A DNA stretch of 64,000 nucleotides from Paenibacillus sp. BK033 (GCF_004345425.1 NZ_SLVP01000007.1:124001-188000), one strand, 5' to 3'. Counted from the first letter of the stretch, positions 1-9,936 are shown. Notes: generated by a model from the letters alone, not told the origin. Made by a program: numbers and translations.

Positions 1-3000
1 CATTGCCGCCAGCCGCATGCACATTCGTTACTTGCGGAACTTGAACGAGCTCGGAGGTCGACGTCATCATAAGACCAGTCATCGCTTTTACGGTCAAAGA
101 TACTTTACCGCCCGTAACCGTTGCTACCGCTTCGCTGCCAAGCTGATCCTCAAGCGTCAGGCCTTCCGGCAGGAAGCCTGCCACATCCGCCTGAATACTC
201 ACATCCGAGGAGCCCCGGTTCACGACAACAAGGCCGCCTTGGCTGCCCGTTTTCCGTGCATAGGCAATGACATCGCCCGTATTGTAAGCCGTCTTCAGCT
301 CTCCGGTGCGGAACACTTCATTGTTGTCGCGCACGGTGCCTGCCTTCTTATACGTATTGAACAAAGACGCATATTTCCCAACCCCGGTATACTCTCCACC
401 GGATTCCGATACGCGCTCCCAAGGGAAGGCGCGGCGGGAGTCGGGATCCTTTGTACCGGCAAGACCTACCTCATCCCCGTAATAAATCGTTGGCGCGCCC
501 GGATAACCCATTTGGAAAATCGCCGTCAGCGCCTGCATTTGAAGCGCTTTGTCCGAAGCCTCCGGCGCAATCGCCAAATGCTCCTCTTCCCACTCCGGCT
601 TATCGTATTTCGTAATCGACCGGATCGTATCGTGCGAGTCGACAAGGTTGAGCATCACTTCCCAAGCCTCGGCCGGGTAATCCTCCCGGATTGACTCCAG
701 CGCATCGTTGAACTGCTGGGCGTTGCCGCTCAGAATAAAGCTTTGCAGCGCGCCGCGGAAGCGGTAGTTCATCACCGAATCGAACTGGTCCCCAAGCAGG
801 AACCGCGTTGCTACGCCCCACTCCTCGCCAAGAATGACCGGTTCCGGAATCGTCTCGCCGTTACTGTCCTTGCGGCCTTCCGTCGACTTCACCGCTTCGC
901 GGAACTTTTGCCAAGTGCCAGCGGATACGTCCGGCGCTACGTCGAGCCGCCACCCGTTAGCCCCCAGCCAGCCCCAGCGCTGCGAGTTCGCCTTCTGCAT
1001 CATGGCGGAAGCTTCTTCATCCGTTTTGCCCGACAGATTATGGCCGATTACGAGATCGCGGTAGCCCTTTACGTTCCATTCATGATTGCCCGGAAGGCCT
1101 TCCGTATCGCCGGCGGCAGGCGTCGGCGCATCAATGACAGGCAAGGAATCGTAGCCCCACCAGCCTTCGTATTTGTAATGGCCGTCTACTTTTTCATTGG
1201 ATACCGTAAACCAGGTTGTAAAATCAAAATCCTCCGGATACGCGTAATGCTTGCCCGTAGCCGGGTTGATCTGAGCGGTAAAGGAGTCAATGACCTGCTG
1301 TTTCGCTGCATCAAGCGCCAAGCCCTCGTCATTCACCATGTCGTATACCTTCGCCCAGAACTCGTAAGCACCGATTTCCGGATACTTCTCATAGCGGTCA
1401 AAATAAATCGAGTCGTCGCCGACATGGTTAAACACGCCGTCAACAATCAGCTTGATTCCCATCTCATGGGCCTTTTTCGCAAACTCGGTAAAAATGCGGT
1501 CGGAAGCTGCCCTTGTCGCTTCGTAATTGAGCCCGGAGGTTGGATCGCCAGGCGTATTGTATACCGGCTCGCCAAACATCGGATCTAAATGCTCGTAGTC
1601 CGTCGCATCGTACTTATGATTCGAGCCGGCCCAGGCCACCGGGTTGAAGTAGATGACGTTTACGCCGATCGACTTCAGGTAGTCAAGCTTCTGCGAAGCC
1701 CCTTGGATATCGCCGCCGTAAAACTCGTTAGTCCATACGCCATCGGATTTCGCATCCGGGAAATAAGGCTTCTGCTCCGGCGATATCCGGTCCGGATTTT
1801 CCGGCGGGGTCGACCATGTTCCTTCCACCTGATCCGGCGTTGGATCATTGGCCACTCCGCCGTCAAAATATTGCAGCTGATAACCGCCCTTCGAAGTCAC
1901 GCCGGCCGTTGCGTTATCCCCTTCTGCGGGACCGCGGTAGCCGTCTTCCGTCTTCGCCCGGTTGTTCTCCTTGTTGCCGTCATAGAAGCGGTCAGGGAAG
2001 ATCTGATACACAACGGCATTTTTCATCCAATCCGGCGTCGTGAAATCCTTATCGTAAACGGTCAGATCGTAAGGCAGCACGCCTTCGTCCGCCGTAGTGC
2101 CGGTACCGCCGCGCGAACCGTCGTCACCGTATTCCACCTTCGCCGTTCCGTCGATCAGGATAAATTTGTAGCCCCATACCCCGATGCCCTTGAAAGTCGA
2201 GCCCGGGATCGTAACCTCCCAGTAATCCTTGTCGTCAAATGTAGTCGCCTTATGCATATCAAATGCCGAAGCAAGCCCTTCGGGATTGCTCAGCTCCACG
2301 CGGACCACCTGCGCATCGCCCGCTTCCGTCGCCATGCGGAGCGTCACGTCCTCGACGCCTTCTTTTATCGCGCCAAACGGCTTCTTGTAAGTAACCGACC
2401 GGGAATCGAAGAGCAGCTTGTCGCGCTTGATCATCCCGTCAAACTGGCTGTCCGCCGGCTTGTAATTCGTCACGATCGTCCGCTCCGCAAGCACGGTGCT
2501 GAACGTAACATCGGCTGGATCCAGTGTCGTCAAAATAAAATTGTCATTGCCCGTACCGTAATTATTGGCCGACCAATTGTCGCCCTGCACAACCTTCATC
2601 TCGTAACGGCCTGCCGGCAGCGCGCGCTGCAGCTTATAGACCGATCCGTCGAAGTTGTAATCGACAAACAGCTGCTTCGCCTGATCAGGCGCCCAAGCGT
2701 CTTCCCCGAATTGCGTCTGAATATCGCCGACAAGCCGCGGCCATTCTGCCGCGCCAAGAACCGGCGTATATTGCGGAATGCCGCTTGCTCCCGGCACGCT
2801 GATCCGGACCTGACCAAGCTCGTCATTGACGTAAAAATTCACCTTCGACTGAGCCGCCAGGTCAAAAGCGAAGTTATTGCCGTTATCCGAATAGCCGTCC
2901 CAAGTTCCCTGACGGACCAGCTTGAACTCGTAATGGCCCGGGTCCAGCACGGTTGAGTAGGCATAAAATTCGCCAACGAGATGGCTCATGAGCGTATCGG

Positions 3001-3716
3001 CCGAAGCGTTATTCCACCCTTGGAAGGAGCCGACGACCACCCATTTGCTGCTGCCGCCCGGTTGGTTGACGAATACGTCCGCAGTCGGAGCATCCGGCGT
3101 TGGTTCGCCAACGAGGATTTTGCTGTTTCCGTTCGACGTTTCCGGATTCGTAGGATCCTGGAACCAAATGCTTGGAAGGCCCTCGGCCTCCGAAATAAAT
3201 TTATACGTATAAGTCCCGTCCGCCAGCGATTCAGCCGCAAACGTATAATTGCCTTCACTCAGCACCATCTCATGCTGATCGGCAAAAGCATTCGTATCAA
3301 AGCTTCCCGCCACCTTGAAATGCGGCGTATAGCTTAGATGAATCTTGCTGTTCTCGTCCGAAGAAACGTTCAGATTCGGATTATCCAGCCAGTTGCCGTT
3401 CACTAAGAACTTGTAGCCATAAGCCTTGCTAGGCGCATCCCCCGTTACTTCAGCCGTGTAAGTACCGTCCCCGTCCTCATCGGTCAGCGTTACGGCCGGA
3501 TCGCCCCAGCTGTTGAAATCGCCTTTGGCCGTTATGCTGACCGACGATTTCGGCAAAACGAAATGAATCGCGCCAGCCTCCGAATACGTTTCGCTGGCAG
3601 CGCTTGCTTGAACCTGCTTGGGCACCAGCCCCACCACCTGAATAACCATCATGACCGCCAGCAGCAGCGACCATATTCTTATCTGTTTTCCGCTCCTTAC
3701 ATGCTTTATCATATGC
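1..3716 (-). CDS. Secreted GH13 amylopullulanase/neopullulanase-like enzyme (3' end beyond window)
   Basis: The reading frame is open from 3716 to the window edge (about 1,238 codons), so the C-terminus is missing. It should hydrolyse starch-type alpha-glucans outside the cell. The N-terminus is a signal peptide: a basic stretch, then a hydrophobic core around residues 15-35 ending near QASA. Next come several beta-sandwich modules of the X25/CBM type, one with FNSWGD and DEDGDGTYTAEV, another with VVVGSFQGWNN. The (beta/alpha)8 domain starts at VVYQIFPDRFYDGN. GH13 region I is DGVFNHVGDDS (about 765). The nucleophile lies in GWRLDVAPD (about 925), the acid/base in ILGEEWG (about 963) and the third acid in LVDSHD (about 1025). 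VYQIFPDRF and DGGVAND fit amylopullulanases and neopullulanases better than classical alpha-amylases. I chose the GTG at 3716 because GGGGAGG lies about 7 nt upstream; an ATG at 3710 is the alternative. Substrate specificity is inferred. Confidence 0.9.
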
Positions 3717-3891
3717 ACGAAATCCTCCCCGGTTTAATGATTGAGCAAACGATTGCACAACAAGACGCAAAAAGCTCCTTTCCTTCCAAGTCTACACGGC
3801 TGCACGATCCTTGGAGATCGCAGCGGACGTTTCGCGAACGAAATATAAGCATACAGGATAGAAAAAACCCTATACTTGCTTATATTCAGAT

Positions 3892-3925
3892 AAAAAAAGC
3901 TATCCCTTGGGTTAGAAGAGATAGC
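3892..3925 (-). terminator. Rho-independent terminator inside the GH13 leader (candidate attenuator)
   Basis: Read on the minus strand, an 8-bp stem (GCTATCTC with GGGATAGC, one G-U pair) is followed by seven U. It lies between the promoter at 4006-4034 and the GH13 start at 3716, so it would end transcripts of that gene before translation. Confidence 0.65.
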
Positions 3926-3934
3926 GGGGTTGTT

Positions 3935-3955
3935 CCGGTTTTGTTCTTAAACCGG
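3935..3955 (-). promoter_or_regulatory. Perfect 7-bp leader hairpin upstream of the terminator
   Basis: The arms CCGGTTT and AAACCGG enclose a 7-nt loop, 9 nt before the terminator stem in the GH13 leader RNA. It does not overlap the terminator arms, so it is not a simple antiterminator. It could be a protein or RNA-processing site. Confidence 0.5.
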
Positions 3956-4005
3956 AAAGCATTGCCCTTAAATTAGGCATTTATAAGCTTGTAAGAATTA
4001 TCTTC

Positions 4006-4034
4006 ATCCTATTATGAAAACGCTTTACAGTCAA
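4006..4034 (-). promoter_or_regulatory. Sigma-A-type promoter of the GH13 gene with a cre-like site in the spacer
   Basis: On the minus strand TTGACT (4034-4029) and TAGGAT (4011-4006) are 17 bp apart. The spacer contains TGTAAAGCGTTTTCA (4029-4015), which resembles a CcpA cre but has one extra base against the 14-bp consensus. Catabolite repression by steric block is plausible. The predicted start of transcription leaves a leader of about 280 nt. Confidence 0.6.
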
Positions 4035-4174
4035 TGGGGGTTAGAAGAAATTTACTTTTCGACAGGAGCATTAAAAATTTGAGCAACCGTTTGCGCATTT
4101 TGGACTATTGAAAGGAAATGCATATGGGCCTTATTGGCGATATGGATGGTATGTGGTATGGGCGGCATGACGCC

Positions 4175-4729
4175 TTAAGCATCTGCCGCGTCGGCGTCGT
4201 ATACGATCAGCCAGCAATCCCGGTATTCTCCCTCATGCCACTCATGCTTCTCCAGCAGCTTCGTTTTCTTGAAACCGCTCTTCTCATACACTCTTAACGC
4301 TCTTGCATTCCAGGCCTGCGGATCCATGGCGATCCTCCGCGCTCCCCGCTCCTTGATCAAATAACGCACCGTTTCTCTGATCAGCTCCGTGCCAATCCCC
4401 TTGTTCCAATAACGGTACTCGCCGATAAATTGGTCCATGCCGTAAACTGCGCCCTCGTCCTCCGGGAATCCGTAAATGTCCCTTTCCTCTTCCTGAATCT
4501 CGTAGAATTGAAGATAGCCGATGTCGTTGCCGTTATATTGAATAATGCAAGGAATAATCTCTTCCCGTTCCTCGTAAAAATGCTTCCGGACCTGCTCGGC
4601 GTCAAGCGGCCTGTCCCTGCCCTCGTAATATTCCAGCACCACCGGATCGCTGAGCCAGCGGACCAGCAGCCCCGCGTCTTCAAGCTCCAATGTACGGAGA
4701 CCAATCTCTTTGCTTTGAAAAAGAATCAT
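4175..4729 (-). CDS. GNAT N-acetyltransferase, RimJ/AAC(6')-like
   Basis: This 184-residue protein fits the usual length of the family. The acetyl-CoA binding motif A is NKGIGT (109-114), in a context like the QxxGxG/A loop. DPQAWNARALRVYEKSGF (136-153) is the typical motif B region of RimJ/RimL and aminoglycoside 6'-acetyltransferases, and GMDQFIGE precedes motif A as in AAC(6') proteins. It transfers an acetyl group from acetyl-CoA to an amine; the acceptor cannot be told from the sequence. It follows an AraC regulator 15 nt away on the same strand and probably shares its transcript. Aminoglycoside acetylation is possible but unproven. Confidence 0.8.
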   Translation of the reverse strand: MILFQSKEIGLRTLELEDAGLLVRWLSDPVVLEYYEGRDRPLDAEQVRKHFYEEREEIIPCIIQYNGNDIGYLQFYEIQEEERDIYGFPEDEGAVYGMDQFIGEYRYWNKGIGTELIRETVRYLIKERGARRIAMDPQAWNARALRVYEKSGFKKTKLLEKHEWHEGEYRDCWLIVYDADAADA

Positions 4730-4744
4730 CCCTTCACCTCATCC

Positions 4745-5584
4745 TTATTTGATCAGATGCTGTCTATACGTGAGCGGCGCGACGCCCATGATCTGGCGGA
4801 AAATTTTGCTGAAATACGAAGGATTCGCGATCCCTACCCGATAACCGACTTCCGATAAAGGCAGCGTTGTCTTGCGAAGCAGCGAGCAGGCATGCCGGAT
4901 TCGGGTGGCTTGGGTATAAGCGACAATGGTTGTGCCGGTCGATTCCTTGAACAGATGGGCAACATGATATGGCGACAAATGAAGCTCGCCCGCCAGCTCC
5001 TCCAGCCGGAACGGCTCCGTGTAATGCTCCTCAATCCATCCGATGATTTCTTCTACATGATGGTTATGCTTCTTGAGAAAAGCGGATTCGCCTTCCGGGC
5101 TTTGCTTCAGCTGATGCACAAGGCTGAGCAGAAAGACGCCCATGTTTTCCTCGAAATCCGCCTCTCTCTTGCCGCCCATCGTTACGCTGAACTGCCTGAG
5201 CAAAGCCGCAAACGGCTCGTTCTCCGGCATTGCATTCACCGGATGGACATTCGCCTGCTGCAGCATCAGCCGTTGGAAGAAGCTTTTTAAACTTGGAAAA
5301 TCGTTCAGATAACCGTGCAGCACCGCCGGCTCGAACAGCAGCACGCTGCGGATAAATGGCTCCTTCTCCGTCACCTGAATCTGAATGCGGTGCATCTGGA
5401 ACGGCGGAAACACAAGCAGCACATTAGGCTCAATCGAATAGGATACCCCGTCAATAATGAGCAGCCCGCGGCCCTCATGGACATACGTAAGCTCCATCTG
5501 GGAGTGAGCATGGAACACCTCGCGGAAGTAGTCTCTCGACGTTCTGCGGTACTCGTATTCGAACCATCTTTTTGCCTGAACCAT
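4745..5584 (-). CDS. AraC family regulator with N-terminal cupin domain
   Basis: The protein has 279 residues. The N-terminal half is a cupin-type ligand-binding domain (FHAHSQMELTYVHEGRGLLII, then VLLVFPPFQMHRIQ). The C-terminal hundred residues hold two helix-turn-helix units: EELAGELHLSPYHVAHLFK and LSEVGYRVGIANPSYFSKIF. I chose the ATG at 5584 because GGGAG lies just upstream; the earlier ATG at 5626 has no ribosome binding site. The gene diverges from two Gfo/Idh/MocA oxidoreductases starting at 5707, so it most likely controls them in response to a sugar or polyol. It is followed at once by the GNAT gene. Confidence 0.88.
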   Translation of the reverse strand: MVQAKRWFEYEYRRTSRDYFREVFHAHSQMELTYVHEGRGLLIIDGVSYSIEPNVLLVFPPFQMHRIQIQVTEKEPFIRSVLLFEPAVLHGYLNDFPSLKSFFQRLMLQQANVHPVNAMPENEPFAALLRQFSVTMGGKREADFEENMGVFLLSLVHQLKQSPEGESAFLKKHNHHVEEIIGWIEEHYTEPFRLEELAGELHLSPYHVAHLFKESTGTTIVAYTQATRIRHACSLLRKTTLPLSEVGYRVGIANPSYFSKIFRQIMGVAPLTYRQHLIK

Positions 5585-5706
5585 CCGTTCTCCCGCCCTT
5601 TCAAGATAACCGCAAGATATAAACATTTTACCGCAAAATCAAACGACAAAGCATCTCATTTTCCATATATTCTAGAAGCAATTCCACTTAAGGAGATGTG
5701 ACTGGC

Positions 5707-6780
5707 TTGAGTAAATCAGACGGCATGAACTATGCGCCGCAGGGAAAACCAAATCCTGTTGTTGCGCCCGGGGAATTTCAATTTGCGGCAATCGCGCTGG
5801 ATCACGGGCATGTCTACGGCATGTGCAACGGATTGATCGAAGCAGGCGGCGAGCTTGCATACGTGTACGATCCGGACCCGGAGAAGGTTGCCAGATTCGT
5901 GGAGCGGTATCCGCATGTAAAAGCAGCCGCTTCGGAAGAGGAGATTTTCGCGGATTCCCGCATACAGCTCGTTGCTTCGGCGGCCATAACTTCCGAACGC
6001 TGCGCGCTTGGCCTTCGGGTCATGCAGGCGGGCAAGGATTATTTTACGGACAAGGCGCCCTTGACCACCTTGGAGCAGCTGGAAGACGCCAAACGGGTAT
6101 CTGCCGAGACCGGGCGCAAATATATGGTCTATTACGGAGAAAGGCTTCATAACGAAGGAGCCTTATTCGCTGGACAATTAATCGAGCAAGGAGCGATCGG
6201 ACGGGTTGTGCAGGTCATGGGCTGGGGACCTCATCGCACGAATGCGAAGGCCAGACCGAAATGGTTCTTCGAGCGGGAGAAGTACGGCGGCATTATTTGC
6301 GATATCGGCAGCCATCAAATCGAGCAGTTTCTGTCTTATACGGGAGCAAAGGATGCGCAGGTCGTGCAGTCCCGCATCGCTAACTACCATCACAAGGACT
6401 ACCCGGAGCTGGAAGACTATGGCGACGTGATGCTGACGGGCGACAACGGCGCTGCGGCATACTTCCGGGTGGACTGGCTGACCCCTAACGGGCTGAGCAC
6501 GTGGGGAGACGGCCGGACGCTTATTCTTGGCACCGACGGTTACATTGAAGTGCGCAAATACGTCGATCTTGCCAAGAATCCCGAAGGCGATCAGGTTTAT
6601 ATGGCCAACCATGAGGGAGAGTTTCATTTTTCGGTAAGAGGGCAAGTTGGCTATCCCTTCTTCGGCCAGCTTATTCTTGACTGCATCCACCGTACGGAAA
6701 ACGCCATGACCCAGGAACATGCCTTCAAGGTTGCCGAGCTTAGCGTATTAGCCCAAAATCTTGCGGTTCGCATGGAATAG
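5707..6780 (+). CDS. Gfo/Idh/MocA family oxidoreductase
   Basis: This protein of about 357 residues has the family's NAD(P)-binding Rossmann N-terminus and alpha/beta C-terminal domain. The N-terminal strand (AIALDHGHVYGMCNGL) lacks a canonical GxGxxG, and the usual EKP cofactor motif reads DKAPL, so cofactor binding may be unusual. The conserved later segment IGSHQIEQFL matches the catalytic His region. It probably oxidises or epimerises a sugar or cyclitol. The start is uncertain: AAGGAG at 5690-5695 sits 11 nt before a TTG at 5707 and only 2 nt before an in-frame GTG at 5698. The gene heads a two-gene operon with a paralogue 13 nt downstream and diverges from an AraC regulator. Confidence 0.85.
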   Translation: MSKSDGMNYAPQGKPNPVVAPGEFQFAAIALDHGHVYGMCNGLIEAGGELAYVYDPDPEKVARFVERYPHVKAAASEEEIFADSRIQLVASAAITSERCALGLRVMQAGKDYFTDKAPLTTLEQLEDAKRVSAETGRKYMVYYGERLHNEGALFAGQLIEQGAIGRVVQVMGWGPHRTNAKARPKWFFEREKYGGIICDIGSHQIEQFLSYTGAKDAQVVQSRIANYHHKDYPELEDYGDVMLTGDNGAAAYFRVDWLTPNGLSTWGDGRTLILGTDGYIEVRKYVDLAKNPEGDQVYMANHEGEFHFSVRGQVGYPFFGQLILDCIHRTENAMTQEHAFKVAELSVLAQNLAVRME

Positions 6781-6793
6781 GAGAGATGATAAA

Positions 6794-7951
6794 ATGCTGA
6801 AAATCGCCATTATTGGATCCGGGGCTATCAGTAGAGCCCATATCGACGCCTATCAGAAGTTTTCGGACAGATGCAAGATTGTTGCGGTCACGGATATTTA
6901 CGCAGACAAAGCCGAGAGCCGCATTGCCCAATGCGGACTTACGGAGGCGAAGGCGTACAGCGATTACAAGGAGCTCCTCGGCCAGGACATCGATCTGGTC
7001 TCCGTCTGCACGCCGCCTTACACGCATGCCGAGATTGCGGTCGACTTCCTCCGCGCGGGCAAGCATGTGCTGGTCGAAAAGCCGATGGCCTCCTCGCTCG
7101 AAGAGTGCGACGCGATGAACCGGGCCGCGGAGGAAAGCGGTAAGCTCTTATCGATCGTAGCCCAGAACCGCTTCCGCACGCCAATGATGAAGCTTAAGGG
7201 AGTGCTCGACAGCGGGTTGATCGGCCCGGTTGTCCACTCGCAGGTCGATTCCTTCTGGTGGCGCGGCCATTGCTACTATGACCTCTGGTGGCGCGGCACA
7301 TGGGAGAAGGAAGGCGGCGGCTGCACGCTGAACCATGCGGTTCACCATATCGACGCGCTGCTCTGGATGATGGGCCGGCCAACCGAGCTGCAGGCGTTCA
7401 TGAGCAATACCTCGCATGATAATGCGGAGGTGGAGGATCTGTCGATTGCGATGCTGAAGTTCGCCGGCGGCGGCCTTGGCCAAATTACGAGCTCCGTCGT
7501 CCACCACGGCGAGGAGCAGCAGCTTATTTTCCAAGGCAAAGCCGCGCGTATCTCCGCGCCATGGAAGCTTGTTGCATCCAGCTCGATGGATAACGGCTTC
7601 CCGACTCCAAATACGGCCCTTTCTGCCGAGATCCAGGCCTATTACGACAGCCTTCCGGAGGTTGCCTATGAGGGGCATGCCGGGCAGATCGATAATGTGT
7701 TGTCCGCGATCGAGCGCGGGGAATCGTTGTTAATTGACGGCCATAGCGGCCGTGCGACGCTGGAGCTGATTGTAGGCATTTACAAATCCGCCACCACCGG
7801 GGAAAAGGTTACTTTCCCGCTGGCTGCCGACGATCCGTTCTATACTCGGCAGGGCATTCGGGACAACGTCCCGCATTTCTACGAAAAAAGCGCCTCGGTC
7901 GAGAACTTCCGGGACCGTGCGATTACGACGGGCAGCAATTTGAGAGGATAG
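6794..7951 (+). CDS. Gfo/Idh/MocA family oxidoreductase
   Basis: The 385-residue protein begins with a canonical Rossmann motif, IAIIGSGAISRAHIDAY, and has the EKP motif in VEKPMASS (around residue 95) that contacts the nicotinamide ring. LNHAVHHIDALLWMMG holds the conserved catalytic histidine helix. It is an NAD(P)-dependent dehydrogenase of an unknown sugar, cyclitol or related compound. The ATG at 6794 follows AGGAGAG with good spacing; an in-frame start at 6761 lies inside the previous gene and is less likely. It is the second gene of an operon of two Gfo/Idh/MocA enzymes and ends just before the hairpin at 7967-7991. Confidence 0.9.
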   Translation: MLKIAIIGSGAISRAHIDAYQKFSDRCKIVAVTDIYADKAESRIAQCGLTEAKAYSDYKELLGQDIDLVSVCTPPYTHAEIAVDFLRAGKHVLVEKPMASSLEECDAMNRAAEESGKLLSIVAQNRFRTPMMKLKGVLDSGLIGPVVHSQVDSFWWRGHCYYDLWWRGTWEKEGGGCTLNHAVHHIDALLWMMGRPTELQAFMSNTSHDNAEVEDLSIAMLKFAGGGLGQITSSVVHHGEEQQLIFQGKAARISAPWKLVASSSMDNGFPTPNTALSAEIQAYYDSLPEVAYEGHAGQIDNVLSAIERGESLLIDGHSGRATLELIVGIYKSATTGEKVTFPLAADDPFYTRQGIRDNVPHFYEKSASVENFRDRAITTGSNLRG

Positions 7952-7966
7952 CCGAAGAGGTTGAGG

Positions 7967-7991
7967 AATAAGACCCTATGGGGGTCTTATT
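7967..7991 (+). terminator. Hairpin terminator of the oxidoreductase pair; copy 1 of a repeated hairpin
   Basis: A perfect 10-bp stem (AATAAGACCC with GGGTCTTATT) closes a 5-nt loop and is followed by a weak T-rich tract. The same stem recurs at 8041-8063 and 20456-20478. Confidence 0.65.
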
Positions 7992-8040
7992 TCATTTTCG
8001 GGCACCTGTAACAGGCCAGTTTCGACACTCGCACTGGTAA

Positions 8041-8063
8041 ATAAGAGCCCGCCTGGGTCTTAT
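8041..8063. repeat. Degenerate copy 2 of the ATAAGACCC hairpin
   Basis: ATAAGAGCCC and GGGTCTTAT pair with one bulged G around a short loop. It lies 50 bp after copy 1 with no gene between. Confidence 0.5.
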
Positions 8064-8077
8064 GCTCCTTCAATCAC

Positions 8078-8137
8078 CCGACGTTACTTGTTCCGGACGT
8101 TAAGGTCCCTAATGGACCTTAACCTGTTCAACGTCGG
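8078..8137. repeat. Nested inverted repeat in a gene-free stretch
   Basis: The outer arms CCGACGTT (8078-8085) and AACGTCGG (8130-8137) match perfectly. Inside them TTAAGGTCC (8100-8108) and GGACCTTAA (8114-8122) form a second perfect stem. No T tract follows on either strand, so it is not a normal terminator. The rest of 7992-8361 holds no convincing gene. Confidence 0.55.
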
Positions 8138-8361
8138 CTAATTCTACTGCCTTAAGCTTCCGCAAACGCCTGGTTTGATCGATGTTCGCTGCTTGTTCCC
8201 TATCTATGCTGGGTTAAATGCACCATAATGAGCTCCCCTCTGCCAAGTAACCCTAAATGGAGTAAACACGGGATGAATCCAGTGTAGAAACCATGGTACA
8301 TGTAATGGAAACACTGGAGGGAATCCAACATAGGAAGCGTTAAGCCTCGCCCCTCTGTGAT

Positions 8362-8407
8362 CCAACAAAAACAAAGCCGATAAGCCCCGCAAAAGGGACT
8401 TACCGGC
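8362..8407 (-). terminator. Terminator of the GH51 gene
   Basis: On the minus strand a 13-bp stem with G-U pairs (GCCGGTAAGTCCC with GGGGCTTATCGGC) is followed by TTTGTTTTTG. It lies 10 nt after the abfA stop codon. Confidence 0.85.
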
Positions 8408-8416
8408 TCTGATCTT

Positions 8417-9895
8417 TTATTGCTCCAGACGCAGCGTAACTACCGATGCGGCAGGCAGATTAAGGCTCAATTTGCCGTCCTCGATCTTCGCTTCATAGAA
8501 TGGCTTTACGCTCACCTTCGACGGTTCCTCGAAGGTGTTATGCGCTTGAATCGCATCCGCTGCAAGCAGCTTGCCCGTGCAGTTGAAGCTGCCTTCGGCG
8601 CCGCGGAGCTCAAGGCTGATCTCCGATTGCTCGGACGGGTGCAGGTTGTACAGGCTGACATGGATGACGCCATCCTTCTTGGACGCGGTAACGCCAACTT
8701 GGTCCAGCTCTTTGCCGTCGGCATTCACTTTGCCGAATTGGCCATGAATCGCCAGCGCTTCGGCATCCTGATGGACATTGTACATTTCAAGCACATGGTA
8801 AGTAGGCGTAAGCAGGATTTTGTCGCCCTCAGTCAGAACAACCGCTTGCAGAACGTTAACCATTTGGGCAATGTTGGTCATCTGTACGCGCTCGCAATGC
8901 TTATGGAAAATATGCAGGTTGATCGCCGCAACCAGCGCGTCGCGCATCGTGTTTTGCTGGTACAGGAAGCCCGGATTGGTGCCCGGCTCCACGTTGAACC
9001 AAGTGCCCCACTCGTCAACGATCAAGCCAACGCGTTTGTTCGGGTCGTAGCGGTCCATGACCGTGCTGTGACGGGTAAGCAGCTCGTCCATGTATTCGGC
9101 TTTCTTCATGGTCACGAACCAGTCGTTCTCGTCGAATTCCGTGGCGGAGCCTTTGTCGGCCCATACGCCCGGAACCGTGTAGTGATGCAGGCTCAGACCG
9201 CTCATGAAGCGCTCCGCTTTGTTCATCAGCACGTCGGTCCAGCGGTAATCGTCGGAGCTTGCGCCGCCGGCGATTTTGTACAGCTTGTTATCGCCGTATT
9301 GACGGACGTAAGTCTGGAAGTTGCGGTACAGATCCGCGTAATGCTCCGGAAGCATCTCGCCGCCGCAGCCCCAGTTCTCGTTGCCCACGCCAAAATACTT
9401 CAGCTTCCAAGGCTCTTCCCTGCCGTTCTGGCGGCGCAGATTCGCCATCGGGGAATCGCCGTCGAACGTCATGTACTCCATCCATTCGGACATTTCCTGA
9501 ATCGAGCCGCTGCCCACGTTGCCGCAGATATAAGGCTCGGCGCCAATCAGCTCGCATAAGCGGAAGAATTCGTGCGTGCCGAAATGGTTATTTTCCACTA
9601 CGCCGCCCCAGTGGGTATTGACCATTCTCTTGCGCGTCTCGCGGGGACCAATGCCGTCTTTCCAGTGATACTCATCGGCAAAACAGCCGCCCGGCCAGCG
9701 CAGAACCGGCACCTTCAGCTTGCGCAGCGCTTCGATAACGTCGTTGCGGATGCCGTCCGTATTCGGAATTTCGGAATCTTCCCCTACCCACAAGCCTTCA
9801 TAAATGCATCTGCCAAGATGCTCGGCGAAATGGCCATAGATGTTCTTGTTAATCGTGCCGATTGACCAGTCTGCATGGACTACCGCTTTGTTCAT
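8417..9895 (-). CDS. abfA: GH51 alpha-L-arabinofuranosidase
   Basis: The 492-residue protein has the usual length of GH51 enzymes. It releases terminal L-arabinofuranose from arabinan and arabinoxylan oligosaccharides. The (beta/alpha)8 domain carries the acid/base glutamate in GNENWG (E173) and the nucleophile in VDEWGTW (E295). The N-terminus (NKNIYGHFAEHLGRCIYEG) and RWPGGCFADEYHWKDGIGP are hallmarks of the family. There is no signal peptide, so it acts in the cytoplasm on imported oligosaccharides. GGGAGG lies 9 nt before the ATG. It is 41 nt downstream of the small Cys-rich gene on the same strand, with no transporter adjacent. Confidence 0.96.
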   Translation of the reverse strand: MNKAVVHADWSIGTINKNIYGHFAEHLGRCIYEGLWVGEDSEIPNTDGIRNDVIEALRKLKVPVLRWPGGCFADEYHWKDGIGPRETRKRMVNTHWGGVVENNHFGTHEFFRLCELIGAEPYICGNVGSGSIQEMSEWMEYMTFDGDSPMANLRRQNGREEPWKLKYFGVGNENWGCGGEMLPEHYADLYRNFQTYVRQYGDNKLYKIAGGASSDDYRWTDVLMNKAERFMSGLSLHHYTVPGVWADKGSATEFDENDWFVTMKKAEYMDELLTRHSTVMDRYDPNKRVGLIVDEWGTWFNVEPGTNPGFLYQQNTMRDALVAAINLHIFHKHCERVQMTNIAQMVNVLQAVVLTEGDKILLTPTYHVLEMYNVHQDAEALAIHGQFGKVNADGKELDQVGVTASKKDGVIHVSLYNLHPSEQSEISLELRGAEGSFNCTGKLLAADAIQAHNTFEEPSKVSVKPFYEAKIEDGKLSLNLPAASVVTLRLEQ

Positions 9896-9936
9896 TCAAT
9901 AACGCCTCCCAAAAAGAATAATTGCACAAACAGCCG

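Noticed and set aside
17..2956. Long plus-strand frames across the first 3 kb
   Set aside because: They are rich in Arg, Leu and Ile without family motifs and are antisense shadows of the GH13 gene, whose frame carries all GH13 motifs.
8204..8392. 62-codon minus-strand frame in the gap before abfA
   Set aside because: No ribosome binding site, no recognisable domain, and the composition (many Trp, His, Pro, Phe) is not protein-like; it also runs into the palindrome-rich gap.
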